A DNA stretch of 64,000 bases from Sindora glabra. Lineage: Eukaryota > Streptophyta > Magnoliopsida > Fabales > Fabaceae. The stretch is from NCBI GenBank assembly GCA_020226215.1, contig CM035233.1, forward strand, positions 34,556,027-34,620,026, in the 5' to 3' direction. Both the position numbers and the translations under genes were made by a program. The notes below the pieces were generated by a model. It did no database searches and had not been told where the DNA came from. It worked only from the letters and a program-made list of their open reading frames with translations. Below are positions 1 through 13,314 of the stretch, in pieces (position 1 is the stretch's first letter; each line of letters begins with the position of its first letter).

Positions 1-1308
1 CAAAAGTATATGTTTTATCAATAGTTTATACTTCCTTCGCTTAGATTTTTGGTAGATCTTGCTATAATTTTAAATTTTTTGATGTGTTTTGCTATATCCA
101 AAACCCTACTAGCATCTTTTTAGAGCTTTATAAATAAAAAAGTCATCTAACTCATTTTGTTACAACCTAATCTCGATTGTGATCGGTGTAAATCACAATA
201 CTAGTCTTCGTAAGCCTTAACAATAGTCACTTTAATTTATCCAACTAAAATCTCAATATTTCCAAGGGACTTAAAATTCACTTTAAATTTTACAAAAAAA
301 TAGATAGAGTCTCCCCTATTTTTGGATACTTCCAAAGGTTATGCATCGTAAATCATGAAACCTATGAATTTTCTCAAATACGATAACATCAAACATATGT
401 GTAGTACTATACAATTTCAAATTATATATAGATATGCAACAATTCAACACCATATGAATCAATGCATCTCTATTTTTAATACTAATTCTAATCCCAACTA
501 TCAAATCCTTTAATAAGGTAGTCTTGATTCTTCATCAACGCAACAAGGCTCAAAAGCACTTATCTTAACTTGAAAATATTGGAAATAAAGTAAAATGAGT
601 TACAAGAACTCAATGAGTATATATCTATCACTGTCTTATAGGAGAACAACCTTGTAAATAATAATCACATGTTAATCATGTACTAAACTAGAAAATATTA
701 GCAAACCCATTTTTTGAATTTTGAAATATATGAAACCATGCCTCAAAATAGGATTTCACCTGCATATGACTTAAACTCTGTATCTTAAATCATAATTCAT
801 GAAAATCTCAACTATCTGTTAATACATAACATTATTATCATATCATATATTATCCATTTTGAGTTGGCATCACAATCATAAATAGCTATTAATGCTTAAT
901 CACAAATAAATCATCTTAATCACAATAATAGTAAAATCCAATCACAGAGAAATTCCAACAGCACATCATATCGCATATCTTGTTATAGTAAACATATATA
1001 TAGTTACTTTTTGATTTCCAAGTCAATATTATAATTTTCTCAATTGTTTGCAAGGAATTACCTATCTGGCTCTTAGATCAATCATATATCCTCTATTACT
1101 ATTTGTCAAAAATTTCCTTTCCAACTTTCGCATCATTAGCCCCATTACGTTTCCAATCTCAATGCCATTTATGGAAAAATTCATAATGCAATAAAATCAA
1201 TAAAGTTCAGCTCTACAAATTATAGTTCAAATGTCAATTTTATTATAGACTGCTGCTCATTAACATGAAACAAACATCAATATATAACATTATCTATATA
1301 GTAACATT
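1..1308. other. AT-rich intergenic or decayed repeat DNA, no gene seen
   Basis: No open frame above about 60 codons has recognisable protein similarity, and no tRNA or rRNA signature is visible on either strand. The stretch ends at the 5-bp target duplication ACATT (1304-1308) that flanks the first solo LTR. The same host sequence resumes at 2510. It lies outside the duplicated segment, which begins at 1535. Confidence 0.6.
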
Positions 1309-2509
1309 TGTTAGGATTGGGAGCTAAACAAGCGCAACAGAATAAACCGATCCCTGCCAATGGATCCATGTAAAACATTAAATTAGAATGTAGAATTCAA
1401 GCTATACCTTTTCAATGATTCCAGATTTATTCGTTGATCACCTCTTTCACTTCCTTTCGACCGAAGACTCTAAGGTATCCACACGAACCAGCAGATCATC
1501 AATGAACGTCCTCACGATCACTAGTTGGAATTTCGTCCCCTTAGCCTCATAGTGCTAACTACGCCTCTTCAAGGGTTATAGTTAATGAGAGGTGCTAGGG
1601 TTTTTCTATACTGTATGGGGATGCATGAATAATGAATCAACTGTTATTATTACCCAACAAGCTTATTTAAATAGGAGCATAGAAAATCCTAACTAATTTG
1701 GGCTTTATTCCATGTATAACTATAGGCTTATTATTGGGCCTTTATAATTATAACATAGAATTCTCAAATATTAGGTCCAAACAATTTAGTTCATTAATTC
1801 TAAATCCACGAAGCTCTAAGTGTGTGACCCTACAGGCTCTCATTACATTAGCAATGATCATTAATCATATTGATGGTCATAAACAATGAGCAGTGTTTAG
1901 CAACACATCATCATTACCCAAGTAATGAGAAAGTCAGTGATTCAATTGAACCTTTACATGTGATCATTATCTATGTCCTTTTGTCCTAAACATCTAGATT
2001 GAGCACGAGACATGGACTGTGTCATTCCCATATGGCCTAATCCGAAGGTTTCTTAATTCCTAAGTAAGTTGACTGAAGTAAATGCAATTGATATCCCATG
2101 TCAATTCATCTGAGCATGTCCATGCATTTTCTCAATTTTACTTAATCAATGGGCCCCTAGATGTCTCTCCTATTATATAGGAGGGATAAATTCCATCTTG
2201 ATCATACAAATCCTTCCGCATGATATGTGACATATCCAATAACTAGTTCTCTAACTTGAACTCATGTGTAGACTTAATATCTCATATAAGTCACCACACA
2301 TACTAGTTTTAACATATCAAAGCAACCTAATCTACAATGATAAATGACTAGGGACATTTAAGAATGTAATTATCCTAAGGTTATTATCATAATTAAATAT
2401 ATTACATTAACAATATATGTATAAATATAATAATTAGAATTACCATTAAAATAACATGATTCAAGTTTACAATCATCTATATAATTGGTTTAGGGCATAT
2501 ACACAAATA
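1309..2509 (-). mobile_element. Solo LTR of a Ty1/copia-type retrotransposon (copy A)
   Basis: The reverse complement of this stretch aligns along its length with the plus-strand solo LTR at 8740-10120, so both belong to one family. On the plus strand it opens with TGTTAGGATTGGGAGC and ends near GGCATATACAC, the inverted ends of a TGTTAG...CTAACA LTR. The 5-bp direct repeat ACATT flanks it at 1304-1308 and 2510-2514. No internal retrotransposon sequence is attached, so it is read as a solo LTR left by LTR-LTR recombination. It is about 180 bp shorter than its sister because a block matching roughly 9008-9197 is missing. Its terminal CTAACA is mutated here but intact in copy B (21138-21143). 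The copia assignment rests on the related LTR and gag fragment nearby. Confidence 0.82.
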
Positions 2510-2514
2510 ACATT

Positions 2515-5500
2515 GCCATACTTTCTTGTATGGCCATAACACTCACTTAGATCTTAACATGATTCATACTAAAATTGTAGAAGTGACAACAATAGCTCAA
2601 TCATGAGTACTCATCTATCATTAATAATATTACCATGTTCTATCGAACATAAATACCATATTACGCCATAACGGTGCCTTTGTGAACTTACATATGAATA
2701 TATATATGGATATGTAATTTGTACCATTAGTAAGAAAATATAAATCATAACATTTAAACAAAATTTTATTAAAATATTAATCCATGGTGAGATATATACA
2801 CATTTAGTAATGCTAATCCACCTTTGGAAGTTTTGAAGTATCCATAATCATCTTTTCATATTTTTCCTCCTAATATCATCATTTGCAAAGATAAATTATA
2901 ATTATATGAACATTCACTTGTTTCTTATATTTCCTAATAGTAATTAGTAATCTAACTTTGCCACTTAATTTATCTCAGATCCTTACTTTCTTTTAAACTT
3001 ATCATTGAAATATTAGAAATCCTCATATATAATGAATTTTTCCAAATCAAGTACAAAATCATCAAAACATTACCACTCACATCACTATATAAAATTATAC
3101 GCCTATCTCTTTATATCTTTAACTTTCTATAAAGAACCAAAAACCATTGTATTAAGAACTCTTATTGTAATGATATAATTATGTTCCAAATATATTATTT
3201 TGATGTTTTTTATCATAAAATCCTTATTTGATCAATACCATACTAAGAATCCAAATAATATTATAAAATAAGGTTTTCTTGAATCATATTGGAATCCTTC
3301 AAAATATAACACTTTGCAATTACTTTAAGTAGAGTATTCTAATAATTTATATCATAAAACTCTTATTCTATAGGGCCATCATCATATATACGAATTTACT
3401 CACAATATAGGTTTTTTTAATTATACAATACTCTAAAATAATTCTACTTTAATCATTTAAAGTCTTTATAGTGTAAAATCACATCTTTGTAATATATTAT
3501 TATTTATCTCAGTTATATAAAAATAGGTTCCTTAAATCAATTCCAAATCATCCAAAATTATAAAATGTAACATCTTTAAAATATTGCAAGTATGATACTT
3601 TAGCTCTTTATATCATAGAACTATTATTTTTAGAAACACTAGTCATAATCTATAATATGTATAAAATGATTTGTCTTGAATGAAGCATCAAATCATCATA
3701 AAAATTAAAGTTTTATGACACATATTAACTTACTACTCTCTAACGTGGCTTGCCAGAGCTTGACAGTGGCAAAGACTTACCAGATTTCTAGTAAATGACA
3801 AGGATTGAATGACCCTATTTTATCTCATGTTAGTCATATTTTCGATAGCCCCCTCTTGGTAACCAGTTACTATAAGATATGGGACATTGTTATTAGCTAA
3901 AACCATGCACAATGGTGCAAGAAAGGTAACCAATAGAGCTGTTTTAATCTATTGTTCAATTACTATTTACCATTGCTTCTTTGCATATGAGAACTAGTGC
4001 TTAACAAATGTGGCTCACAATGGCAGCAATAATGTGTGATGGCTTGCATTGCACAATGGTGGCAACGCAAGGTTAAGGGATGTTGGAGGAAGAAGGACAA
4101 TAAGAGAGAGAAAGTAACAACAATAAGGAAAGAAATGAAAAAATTTGGAGAGAAGGGAAGTTGTAGTCCAAAACTAAAAAAAATAAAGGAGAGAGATGGA
4201 AACATACAATAAAAATGGAAAAAAATAAAAAAAAAATCTCTTATGGTTTTACTTCATGTATTGCGATGCATTATAACCCATATTCCATATAAACCTCAAT
4301 TACTGATTTTCATAAACTGATTTCATTTACAATCTTAACTTAATTATTTTCAATTTTCCCTTAATATATAAATATATTTGTATTAGCCTAATAAATTTAA
4401 AATCTCTAATAACAATTATTTTAAACTTCCATAATTTTTAAAAATAATTCATCAACTGCAAATAAATTATTTCCATAAAACCTTGTACCTATGTTCACAA
4501 AAATTATTTTCAACTTCTGGAAAGTTCTTTGTAAAAATTATTCTAATCTAATCTTGAATCAATGATGATCATATATAAAAATAAATAAAATTTGAATATT
4601 ATCATAGATATTATTTTCACTATTCCAAAACCTTTAAAGGAAAAAAGAAATTTAAAATCAATATTAATGGAATAGATAAATAAATATCCATAAGCATTGA
4701 AACTAATAAAAATTTAAATATTAACTAGAAGTATTACATGTTTAAGGAAAACAACAAGTCATTAGAGCAAGACATGAAACTTTAGTGCCCTTTTAAAGTT
4801 GCACTAACAAAATCAATCATTCAAAGTCTCTAATAAGAAAGTTCATTCCAAGTTTCAATATTTCTACAATATTCAAATTCAAATTCTTAAATATTTTCAA
4901 GCATAAAGTCTCTATGAAGATTCAAGATTCAATTAGAGATCAAATTACCTTATAACCCTTCTTTAAGGTTAATATTTAACCTTTGATTTAAAATCAAGTC
5001 TCTTCAATGCTCTCCTTCAAAGTTAAAATTACAATTTAATTCAAGATTAAGCTTCGCATAACCCTCAACTAAAATCAATTTGAAAAGAAGAATTAGAAAA
5101 TTTTATTCTTTTCAAGAATTACAAAATTAGAGATTATATTCTACATCATAAAAAATCAATAAAATAATTTATTCCATATGAAATTTGTGTGCACATAATG
5201 AAACTAAAACACAATGCCATACCTAAGAGTGATACTAATATCAATATGGAGCTCCAAGTTATATAGGAAGGATACTGAGAATGTATAATACCAGGTAGAA
5301 ATTCAATAGATTAAGATCAGTAGAATTTAATTCAAGAATGTTAATTAGTGTATAATTGGTGAAGATACCTATTAATTTTAATGGATAAAAAATTATTAGA
5401 AATATATTAGAGAAATTAGAGTATTTCTAGAAATATTCAAGATCTAAGGTTGATAGAATTTTGGAGTTACCTAAAGATTTTACCTAAAAACACCCTATGA

Positions 5501-7043
5501 AAACTCAATGAGTCAAAATTGTGAAATTTTGGCAAAATTAAAATGGCTTGCATGATTACATGTTGTAGCTAATAGAGGAATTATTTGAATTTCAAAGTTA
5601 ACAATGCAAATAGTTAAGAAATGACTAGTAATTATGCTACAATAGTATGGGTGATTGAAAAATAAAGAAAAGCTTAATTCTTCTAGGATTTACCTATTAT
5701 GCTAGTTAGTATTTTTATTTGAGAAAAATTAAGGTTTAATTTGATTAGTAGAAAAAATATTTTAACACTCACTAATGTTGTTTACCTAAGCTTGAAAGCA
5801 CTATAGAATCAAGTAAATGGGAATTTTGTTAAAAAATGGTTTCAACAATTTGTTCAATTTTTAAGTATTTTCTAAGTGTAACTACTATAGAATAGCATAT
5901 CTATGTTAGTTATTTATGAGATTAATATTGATTTTAAACTATGATTTTATCAAGCGATGTAGTAAATATTCTTAAATGTTGATTGAAGAACTATCATAGA
6001 AAAGAAATAACACATTGGTTTCTTAAAAAGTGAGCCATCATTATTTCTTTTAAATTACACCACTTGGCAATGATTCACATCTAATGATATCAATTTTATC
6101 TTAATAATCATCATTGAAAATTGTAATTAAATGTTAAGTTATTTTATTAACCAATATGAAATATTCGATTTACCACTTCAGTTATTCACATAATCAAGAT
6201 AATATTTCAATTTCATAATAAAAAAGTATTTCCTAAATTTTTCCATTTTGTACAGTATAACATAACAATTTTTACTACACTATTGTTAAATTAAATAAAT
6301 CTAGAACCCCAAAACAATAATACTATAACTTTATAATACATACAAATGTCATATTAAATAGAAATTAATGTACATTTCATCTTAATTATAATATGCAATC
6401 CTAAATTCAATATATGCAATTCATAATAGATAGAATAGCCTTATTTTTCTCTTACATTAATTCTATACAATTTGTACATGGGATCAAGGAATAACCAATG
6501 ATTTGTACAGCTGAATATCATACATTCAAAGCATTTTCAAACTACAAAGGAACAAAGTAAACAAATAAAAATATGAGCATTGTAATAACTATAAAGAAAA
6601 GGTTTATCATGGCAAAAGAAAAATTACCTTCTAATTTATGATGGATATCATTTTGTTTGAGTATGTTTAATTTATTATTCATATAAATCTCTCAAATGAA
6701 ACTTACATTATCCAAATATTTTAACATATTATATAAATTAAGAATTAGAAAATTATGTATGTAAGCATAACTAAAAAAAGAGATTAAGTTGCAAGAATAA
6801 CACAAAAATGTAAGAAAGTTATTATATTTAAGTTTTGTGCTTTTCTAATAAATGCAAAACCCCACATATTTATTGATTAGTTAATAGATCTTTAATACTA
6901 CAAAATAATTGTTGCATATAAAAAAAACTTAAAAGAATTATCTTAAGGTTAGAATGTGAGCATAACTTAATAAAGAGATAATCATTTTATGATTGGAAAA
7001 GTTTCACAATGAAATTTGTAAATGGTATCATGGTTTTACCTAT
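2515..7043. other. AT-rich non-coding stretch, no gene recognised (copy A)
   Basis: This 4.5-kb stretch has no open frame with recognisable similarity. The 80-codon minus frame at 3963-4205 is a purine/pyrimidine-biased stretch (GAGAGA and GGAGAGAAGG runs on the plus strand) rather than a gene. The sequence looks like decayed repeat DNA and continues across the solo LTR insertion from the left flank. It carries most of the substitutions that separate the two copies of the duplication. Confidence 0.6.
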
Positions 7044-8516
7044 TGATGTGTATCATAGGAACTAATCATATAGATGATAATGCACAATGTATTATGTTTT
7101 ATTTCAAGCAATGTAATTATTATATTTTTGTTTTCATTTTATTATTACTCTATGCAATTATAACTTAAATATAATAATTGTTCTTGGAATAGTTTTGCTA
7201 TTCATAAAATTCTCCTAGTCAAGTATTACTATGAAAAGGATAGCAATAATATATCGAGACTAGCATGTATAATGACTGATGGTTATAAATCATGAATATG
7301 TGATATTAAGTCAATACATGAGTACATTATTAGTGAATAATGTACTGGACTGACCTATTGTGAGAATACTGCATGGATAGATGTGTCATTAGTTATTCCC
7401 ATATGGTCATAATTGCATATAGTCCTTTGACCTGAAGTCACTACGGTTCCTTACATGAGGGGTTACTCACTTTAATGTCGTCTTATGTCACCTTTAATCA
7501 AGATGATAAGTAGGGCGTTGATTGGGTGTGTCACAAATTATGTAGAGGGAGGTGAGTGATGTAGATGGGATTTTGTTACTTTTATATAAAAGAGATATAT
7601 CTTTAGGTCCCTTGATTAAGTGAGACTTAGAAATGCATAGCCATGCTCAAATGGATCAATATGTGATATTGACCATTTATTTTGAAGTCTACTCAGCATC
7701 AAGAAATATAAATTGAACATTTACGAGGATGACACACTCCATGCCTCCAGTTCAATTTGAATATTTTATAAAAGGGATTATAATGCAAAGTATTGATCAT
7801 GTATTAGGTGGATGTTGAATCACAGACATTCTTATTTTTGCCCTTGCCTTTGCCTTTGCCTTTGCCCTTCTAAACCATCATTATGGTATTGGATTTAGTC
7901 TTTTGCAAATTTTGTTCAGTAGTTCTTAACATGCTTAATAGTTCTGGCAGTAGTTTGTTAATTTCATTCATATTGTAATTCATGATAAATAAACCATAAC
8001 TCTATGGCAACAATTGTAAAATTAAGTCAATGGCTAACTCTTGACCTAGTGGAGCACCCAATCTCTCAAGGTTCTCAACATATCTAATCATTTTAAGTAC
8101 ATGTGGCCCAACAGGGTTTCTTTCTGCCAGTTTGCATTGAAACAATGCTTTTGTCACCTCAAACCTTTCATGCTGAGCTTGGCCTTCATAAAGCTTCTTA
8201 AGATACTCAAGCATGTTATAAGCTTCCATAAAACCTAAAAATCACTCAAAAAAATGCCCAATCAAAATCCTAGAAAAAGAAACGCATCTTAGCAGATTCG
8301 TAGAAGGTGAGAAGTCATTGTTAATTCCATATGGATACCGTAAAGACGTTATACCATTGGTCAGCATTTTGATTCATCCGCTCTCACAAGGATTTGATCA
8401 AAAAGAACACAAGCACATAAAAGGTAAAACCCTAATCATTAATTATGCTCTTTCACATGGATCCTAGGTAGTATTCGGATTAATTTTTAAATTTCTGTTG
8501 CGTATGTTAATCCAAA
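7044..8516 (+). mobile_element. Diverged copia LTR interrupted by an antisense gag fragment (copy A)
   Basis: The start TGATGTGTATCATAGGAACT resembles the TGTTAGTGTATATGCC start of the solo LTR at 8740. Colinear similarity follows: the motifs GACTAGCATGT, ACTGGACTGACC, CATATGGTCATAATT and TTTTATATAAAAGAG match the same order of motifs in that LTR, and the TATA-like TTTATATAAAAG lies near 7578. From about 8270 to 8516 the sequence again matches the 3' part of the LTR (AAAACCCTAATC, CACATGGATCCTAGG, TGTTGCG). Between these parts lies a minus-strand gag fragment. No clear target duplication was found. It may be a nested insertion or a composite LTR. Confidence 0.6.
7804..8229 (-). pseudogene. 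Ty1/copia gag fragment (copy A)
   Basis: The minus strand encodes a stretch typical of plant copia Gag (UBN2/retrotran_gag type), the structural protein that packages element RNA. Visible signatures are MLEYLKKLYEGQAQHERFEV, CKLAERNPVGPHVLKM, NLERLGAPLGQELA and NYNMNEINK, followed by a lysine/glycine tract (KGKGKGKGKGK) just before the place where the zinc knuckle would lie. A TAG interrupts the frame after LLP, near 8002, and a second stop precedes the KG tract. The N-terminal part of Gag and all of pol are missing. The tract reflects GCCTTT repeats on the plus strand. The fragment lies in reverse orientation inside an LTR-like sequence. It is a dead remnant. Two single-base deletions in copy B break its frame further. 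Confidence 0.85.
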
Positions 8517-8739
8517 ACCTTATATCACCCATTTTATTTTCATCTCACTCCTTGTGATTTGAACTATTTTAATATTAAATGTTCATTTCTAATAAAAAAT
8601 TAATGCATATAGTAAAATGAAATCATTTAATTATAAAGGTTTAAATATTGGTTTTTAATAACAATTGATATTATAAACCAAAATATTTTGTTCAAAAATA
8701 TATTTCAAGTAAAAACTTTATAATTTTATAGGTCGATAG
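8517..8739. other. AT-rich spacer ending in target duplication GATAG
   Basis: This short non-coding stretch lies between two LTR-derived sequences. Its last five bases (8735-8739, GATAG) are the left target-site duplication of the plus-strand solo LTR. Confidence 0.6.
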
Positions 8740-10120
8740 TGTTAGTGTATATGCCTTAAAACTAATTATATAGATTATTGTAAATTTAAATCGTGTTATT
8801 TTAATAGTAATTTCAATTATCATATTTATACATATATTATCAGCATAATATATTTAATTATGATAATAACCTTAGAATAATTGCATTCTTAAAATGTCCC
8901 TAGTCATATATCATTATGGATTAGGTTGCTTTGATATGTTAAGACTAGCATGTGTAGTGACTTATATGAGATATTAAGTTCACACATGAGTAGAAGTTAG
9001 AGAACTTGTATACTAGACTGACCTACCCTAAGAACACTATATAGATCATTATATGAGTGTCATGAGTGATTCTTAGTGATTATCATTAATATAGTCCTTA
9101 ATATAGTCTTTTGACCTAAGATCATTAAGGTTCCTACATGTGAGTTTCATATTTTGATACTACTTTATGTCACTCATGGTTAAGTGAATGCAAGGGTAGT
9201 TATTGGATATGTCACATATCATGCAGAGGAATTTGAGTGATCAAGATAGAATTTATTCCTCCTATAAAATAGGAGTGACATCTGCGAGCCCTTTGATTAA
9301 ATAAAGTTGAGAAAACGCATGGTCATGCTTAGATGAATTGACATGGGATGGTAATTATATTTGCTTCAGTCAACTTACTTAGGAATTAAAAAACCTTGGA
9401 ATTGGGCTACATGGGAATGACATGTCCATATCTCGTGCTCAATCTAGATGTTTAACACAAAAGGATATAGATGATGATCACATGTAAAGGTTTAGTCAAA
9501 CTACTGACTTTCTCATTACTTAGGTAACAATGATGTGTTACTAGACACTACTTATTATTTATGATCATTAATATGATTAATTATCATTGATAATGTAATG
9601 AGCCTGTAGAGTCACATACTTAGAGCCCGGTGGATTTGGAATTAATAGACCAAATTATTTGGGCCTAATATTTGTGAATTCCATGTTATAATTATAAGAC
9701 CCAATAGTAAGCTTATAATTATATATGAAAAAAAAACTCAAATTAGTTAGGATTTTCTATACACCTATTTAAAAGGCTTATTGGGTAATAATACATTATT
9801 ATTCACGCATCCCCAAAGCATAAAAAAAATCCTAGCACCCCTCCTTGATCATAACCCTTGAAAAGGCATGGCTAGTACTATGAGGCTAAGGAGACAAATT
9901 CCAACTAGTGTTTGTGTGGACATTCATTGGTGATCTACCAGTTCATGTGGATACCTTAAAATCTTCAGCTAAAAGGAAGTCGAAAAGGTGATCAACGAAT
10001 AAGATCTTATATTATCAAAAGGTATAGATTAAATCCTACATTCTAATATAATGTTTTACATGGATCCATTCGCTAGGATCGGTTAACTCTGCTGCATCTG
10101 TTTGGCTCCCGATCCTAACA
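8740..10120 (+). mobile_element. Solo LTR of a copia-type retrotransposon with GATAG target duplication (copy A)
   Basis: A 1381-bp LTR runs from TGTTAGTGTATATGCC to GGCTCCCGATCCTAACA. It carries the canonical TG...CA ends and the 6-bp inverted terminus TGTTAG/CTAACA. A perfect 5-bp target duplication, GATAG, flanks it at 8735-8739 and 10121-10125. A TATA-like CTATAAAATAGG lies near 9260. There is no primer-binding site, polypurine tract or coding sequence beside it, so it is a solo LTR. It is the same family as the minus-strand LTR at 1309-2509 and is more complete. Confidence 0.9.
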
Positions 10121-10125
10121 GATAG

Positions 10126-13079
10126 CATTAATATTATTTTTGTATTGCATTGAATAATCAAGTTTTTCTTATGCAATTATGTATATACTAATAGCAATAA
10201 AAATAAACATAAAAAGATTTTGAATGAATAATTTAACACATATCAGCAAATATAATAACAAGAAATGCAAAAACTTCATAAATTAAAATATTTTTCTTAC
10301 ATAGTTATTCATATGTGAGTTGAAATTTCTCATCAATTTTATCATTTTATGTATTTTCTTAGCTTTTGAGTTCAATGATGTAGATAGTTACAAATTGATA
10401 ATAAATTATAATAAAAAATTAAGAATCTTGCATTATACTCAAGCATACCAATACAAAATAAAAGATGTTGTTTCTTCTCATAATATTTTATTATCACTTT
10501 GCAACCTATCAAAGTTTAACACTATAATTTTGTATCTATTAACCTTGAGGCTTGATTGATCATTTACTTTAAGCATTTAAGTGTTTTTGTATTTTAATGT
10601 TGCTTCCTCTATGTGTACTAAATCCTAACATAGTACATAGAATAATTAACATATCAATTCTCATACTAAAATATAGGAATAGTCTAATGCTTATAATAAG
10701 TGAAGCAAACAAGCAACATAAGGATAGTTATCTTGATAATTGCTTTAAATGGGCAATGAGAGCCCTATTTATATGATAAGAGCAAATAGATGATGAACTA
10801 TCATGAGATGTAAACTATTGATAAACTATCACTACATGTAATTGTTGATGAATCATCACAATGTCCAAATGAACCATCATGTTGATTGAAATGAATTATC
10901 AAACTTTAGACATTTTTTTTAATAAAAACTTGATGATAAGAGACCAATGTCTTACATTGCTATCTCGTAAGATGCTAACCTTAGTAAATGCTTATTGTCA
11001 TCATTTATTAGAGTTAGATAGTGGTTACTATATCTTTATAAATTGATTTGGTCAAATAAATGACATATTATCATCCAATTATAACTATGCTAGTTTTATA
11101 ATAAATAATTGATGTGGTTTGATTATTTTTAATTTTTTTCAACTTCTACATCCTTATGTTTATCTAAAAATAGATACAATAACAAGACATTGTTCTAGTG
11201 ATATTATCAACATTAACTAGTAAACATCATACAATAATTTTACAGTTAATCATTTGATCTCATAACTTTTAAGAAAAGTATTGGTAAATGTTTGTATGGT
11301 ATCTATAAAGTAGTCTTCTCCCTTAACTTTCATATCTTCAGCAAATTGGAACATAGTATGCCCTTATATGAATAATTTAAAACTTGCAAATAAAATTTTC
11401 CTACTAGTGAACACTTATATACTTACTCTGTCTTAATATTGGCAGCTTTATATAAATGATATAACACTTGCAAATAATTATGTTTAAAATCTATAACTAG
11501 TAACATTGATCTTGTATTATCCTTTTAAGACACATGAATAAAATGAAATGAAAGAGAAACTATAGAGTGAAGTCTAAAATGAAAAAAATATTAGAAAAGA
11601 AAATAATATTTAGATATAATTTATAGGTAGCACAGGACATTCTATGTCGATTACTATTGAAAAACTGACATTTTGAATAAATAATATCATTTAACTATAA
11701 AATTTTAATCATTTATTATATTGGTAGATATTTATTAGAGGCTTATTGCATGTTAGATGTCAATTATGATTAAAAGGAAAAAAAACACCATTGTGTAGGA
11801 ATCTAATTTCCACAAACAATAATGATTGTATTAAATATCTAATGTCCTTTCTCCTATGTATTTTAATGAACTTGTACGCCATATTAAGTTTTAGAAAATT
11901 ACTTCAATTACTAGAAAACAAAGTAACCATTCTACAAACTACTTAAGAGATGGATCAAGTGTGAGAAGGCCTGAAAGTTGCATAAATAGGATGAAAGATT
12001 TACTCTATTCAAAAGATAATAATTTTCATAAGTTTGAAGGAAAAAAGGTTAGCTTTAACATTAATAAAGATTATTTAATCAATTTTATTAATTATCATAA
12101 ATTCATGATAAGTTAAATGTTCTTTTAGCATATTTTTATACAACAATACAAATATTAACCCATTGAATGTGAATATACAAAAGGATGAGGAAAAATACAT
12201 TAATATAAAAAAATTTATTTTGCAAATTTATTTATTTTATATATCATTACATCAATAAATGTATATGATAATATTACAAAAGATTAAAAAAAATGAGACT
12301 TTCTTCTTCCACTATCATCACCAAATTTAGTGCTAGTTCTCATAGCCATGTATCAAATTTAAATATTGGTAAATCAATGATTTAAGCAATACATTTTTCT
12401 CTATTACCAATGCTAACTTGTGTTTGATAAGAAGAAGTATAGCTCTCACTACATCTCACTTGACATATTTATAAATGATAATAGGTAAAGTAGTAATAAT
12501 TAGATTCAATGATATCTCCAAAGATGTTAGATGAGATGGAAGGGTGATTATGTTCCTCCTCCTTAACATAAGCTAGAGTCAAATAATGAAGGTTAAGGCA
12601 TTATTGATATGCTTTTAAAAGGAGAGTGAACAAGAAATGTATAATCAATTAATTAAAATATAGACATTGATTATTAAATTAAAACCAATGTCTTAGACTT
12701 GCTTCATTATAATTAAGTGTAGGTTCATTGCCTAAAAACACTTTTTAAATGCTTTTATGTGTCCGTTAATAACAAAATTAACATATAATATTATCTTTTT
12801 CCTGCATGATCTTTAATCTTTTAAGTGCTTTTAGGATAATGATTTCCTAAATTAACCATGGTAACCATTTTGATAGATGAAATTTGTAAAATTATCCATG
12901 ATTGTATTGATCAATATGAAATTGCAATAGAAAAAAAAATAGGGAGGTTAGTGATGATTTTTTAACTTTCCATTTCTATATCCATATATATATATAGAAA
13001 TAGATAGACAAGAAATGACATCTCTTATATCAATGACACCAAAGAAAAGGATATTAAATGAATGGAACTAGTATATGAA
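10126..13079. other. AT-rich non-coding stretch, no gene recognised (copy A)
   Basis: The 79-codon plus frame at 10320-10559 is identical in copy B, but it has no recognisable domain, opens on a TTG codon and has the biased composition of AT-rich non-coding DNA. No tRNA, rRNA or transposon ends were recognised. A small palindrome (TATATCCATATATATATA) lies near 12980. Confidence 0.55.
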
Positions 13080-13242
13080 TGGAATATAATGAAATAGATC
13101 TAGTTTGAGGTTCCTTATAAAATAAGGCATGGAATGGAGCCCACACAAAGAAGTTCCACAAGGTATGAAGGAAACTTTGAGCTCATATTAATGAAGGGTT
13201 AAGAATGGGAGTTAAACTAAATAAAATCTAGTTTCTTATTGT

Positions 13243-13314
13243 TCCTCAATAGCTCAATAATAGAGTGATTGACTGTTAATTGACTAGTTATAGGTTTGAA
13301 TCCTACTCGAGGAG
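13243..13314 (+). pseudogene. trnN-GUU: Decayed chloroplast tRNA-Asn(GUU)
   Basis: This 72-nt sequence has the length of plastid trnN-GUU and matches it end to end, from TCCTCAATAGCTCA to TCCTACTCGAGGAG. The GTT anticodon is kept in the loop CTGTTAA and the T-loop reads GGTTTGAATCC. The D-arm and anticodon stem carry several transitions that weaken pairing. The nuclear context and neighbouring plastid remnants mark it as a non-functional NUPT copy. Confidence 0.88.

Noticed and set aside
3963..4205. 80-codon minus-strand frame with hydrophobic start (and counterpart at 22596-22844)
   Set aside because: It is produced by a purine-rich tract (GAGAGA, GGAGAGAAGG). There is no domain, and composition explains the apparent hydrophobicity.
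7835..7872. GCCTTT-type repeats as a possible microsatellite or CRISPR-like repeat
   Set aside because: They encode the Lys-Gly tract of copia Gag on the minus strand. No spacers are present, and the genome is a plant's.
1309..10120. A single large element with 1.2-1.4-kb terminal inverted repeats
   Set aside because: Each arm has its own perfect 5-bp target duplication and TG...CA ends, so they are two independent solo LTRs of one family.
10320..10559. 79-codon frame identical in both copies (also 28975-29214)
   Set aside because: Identity reflects the duplicated contig, not selection. It opens on TTG, encodes AT-driven residues (I, N, K, Y, L) and has no known domain.
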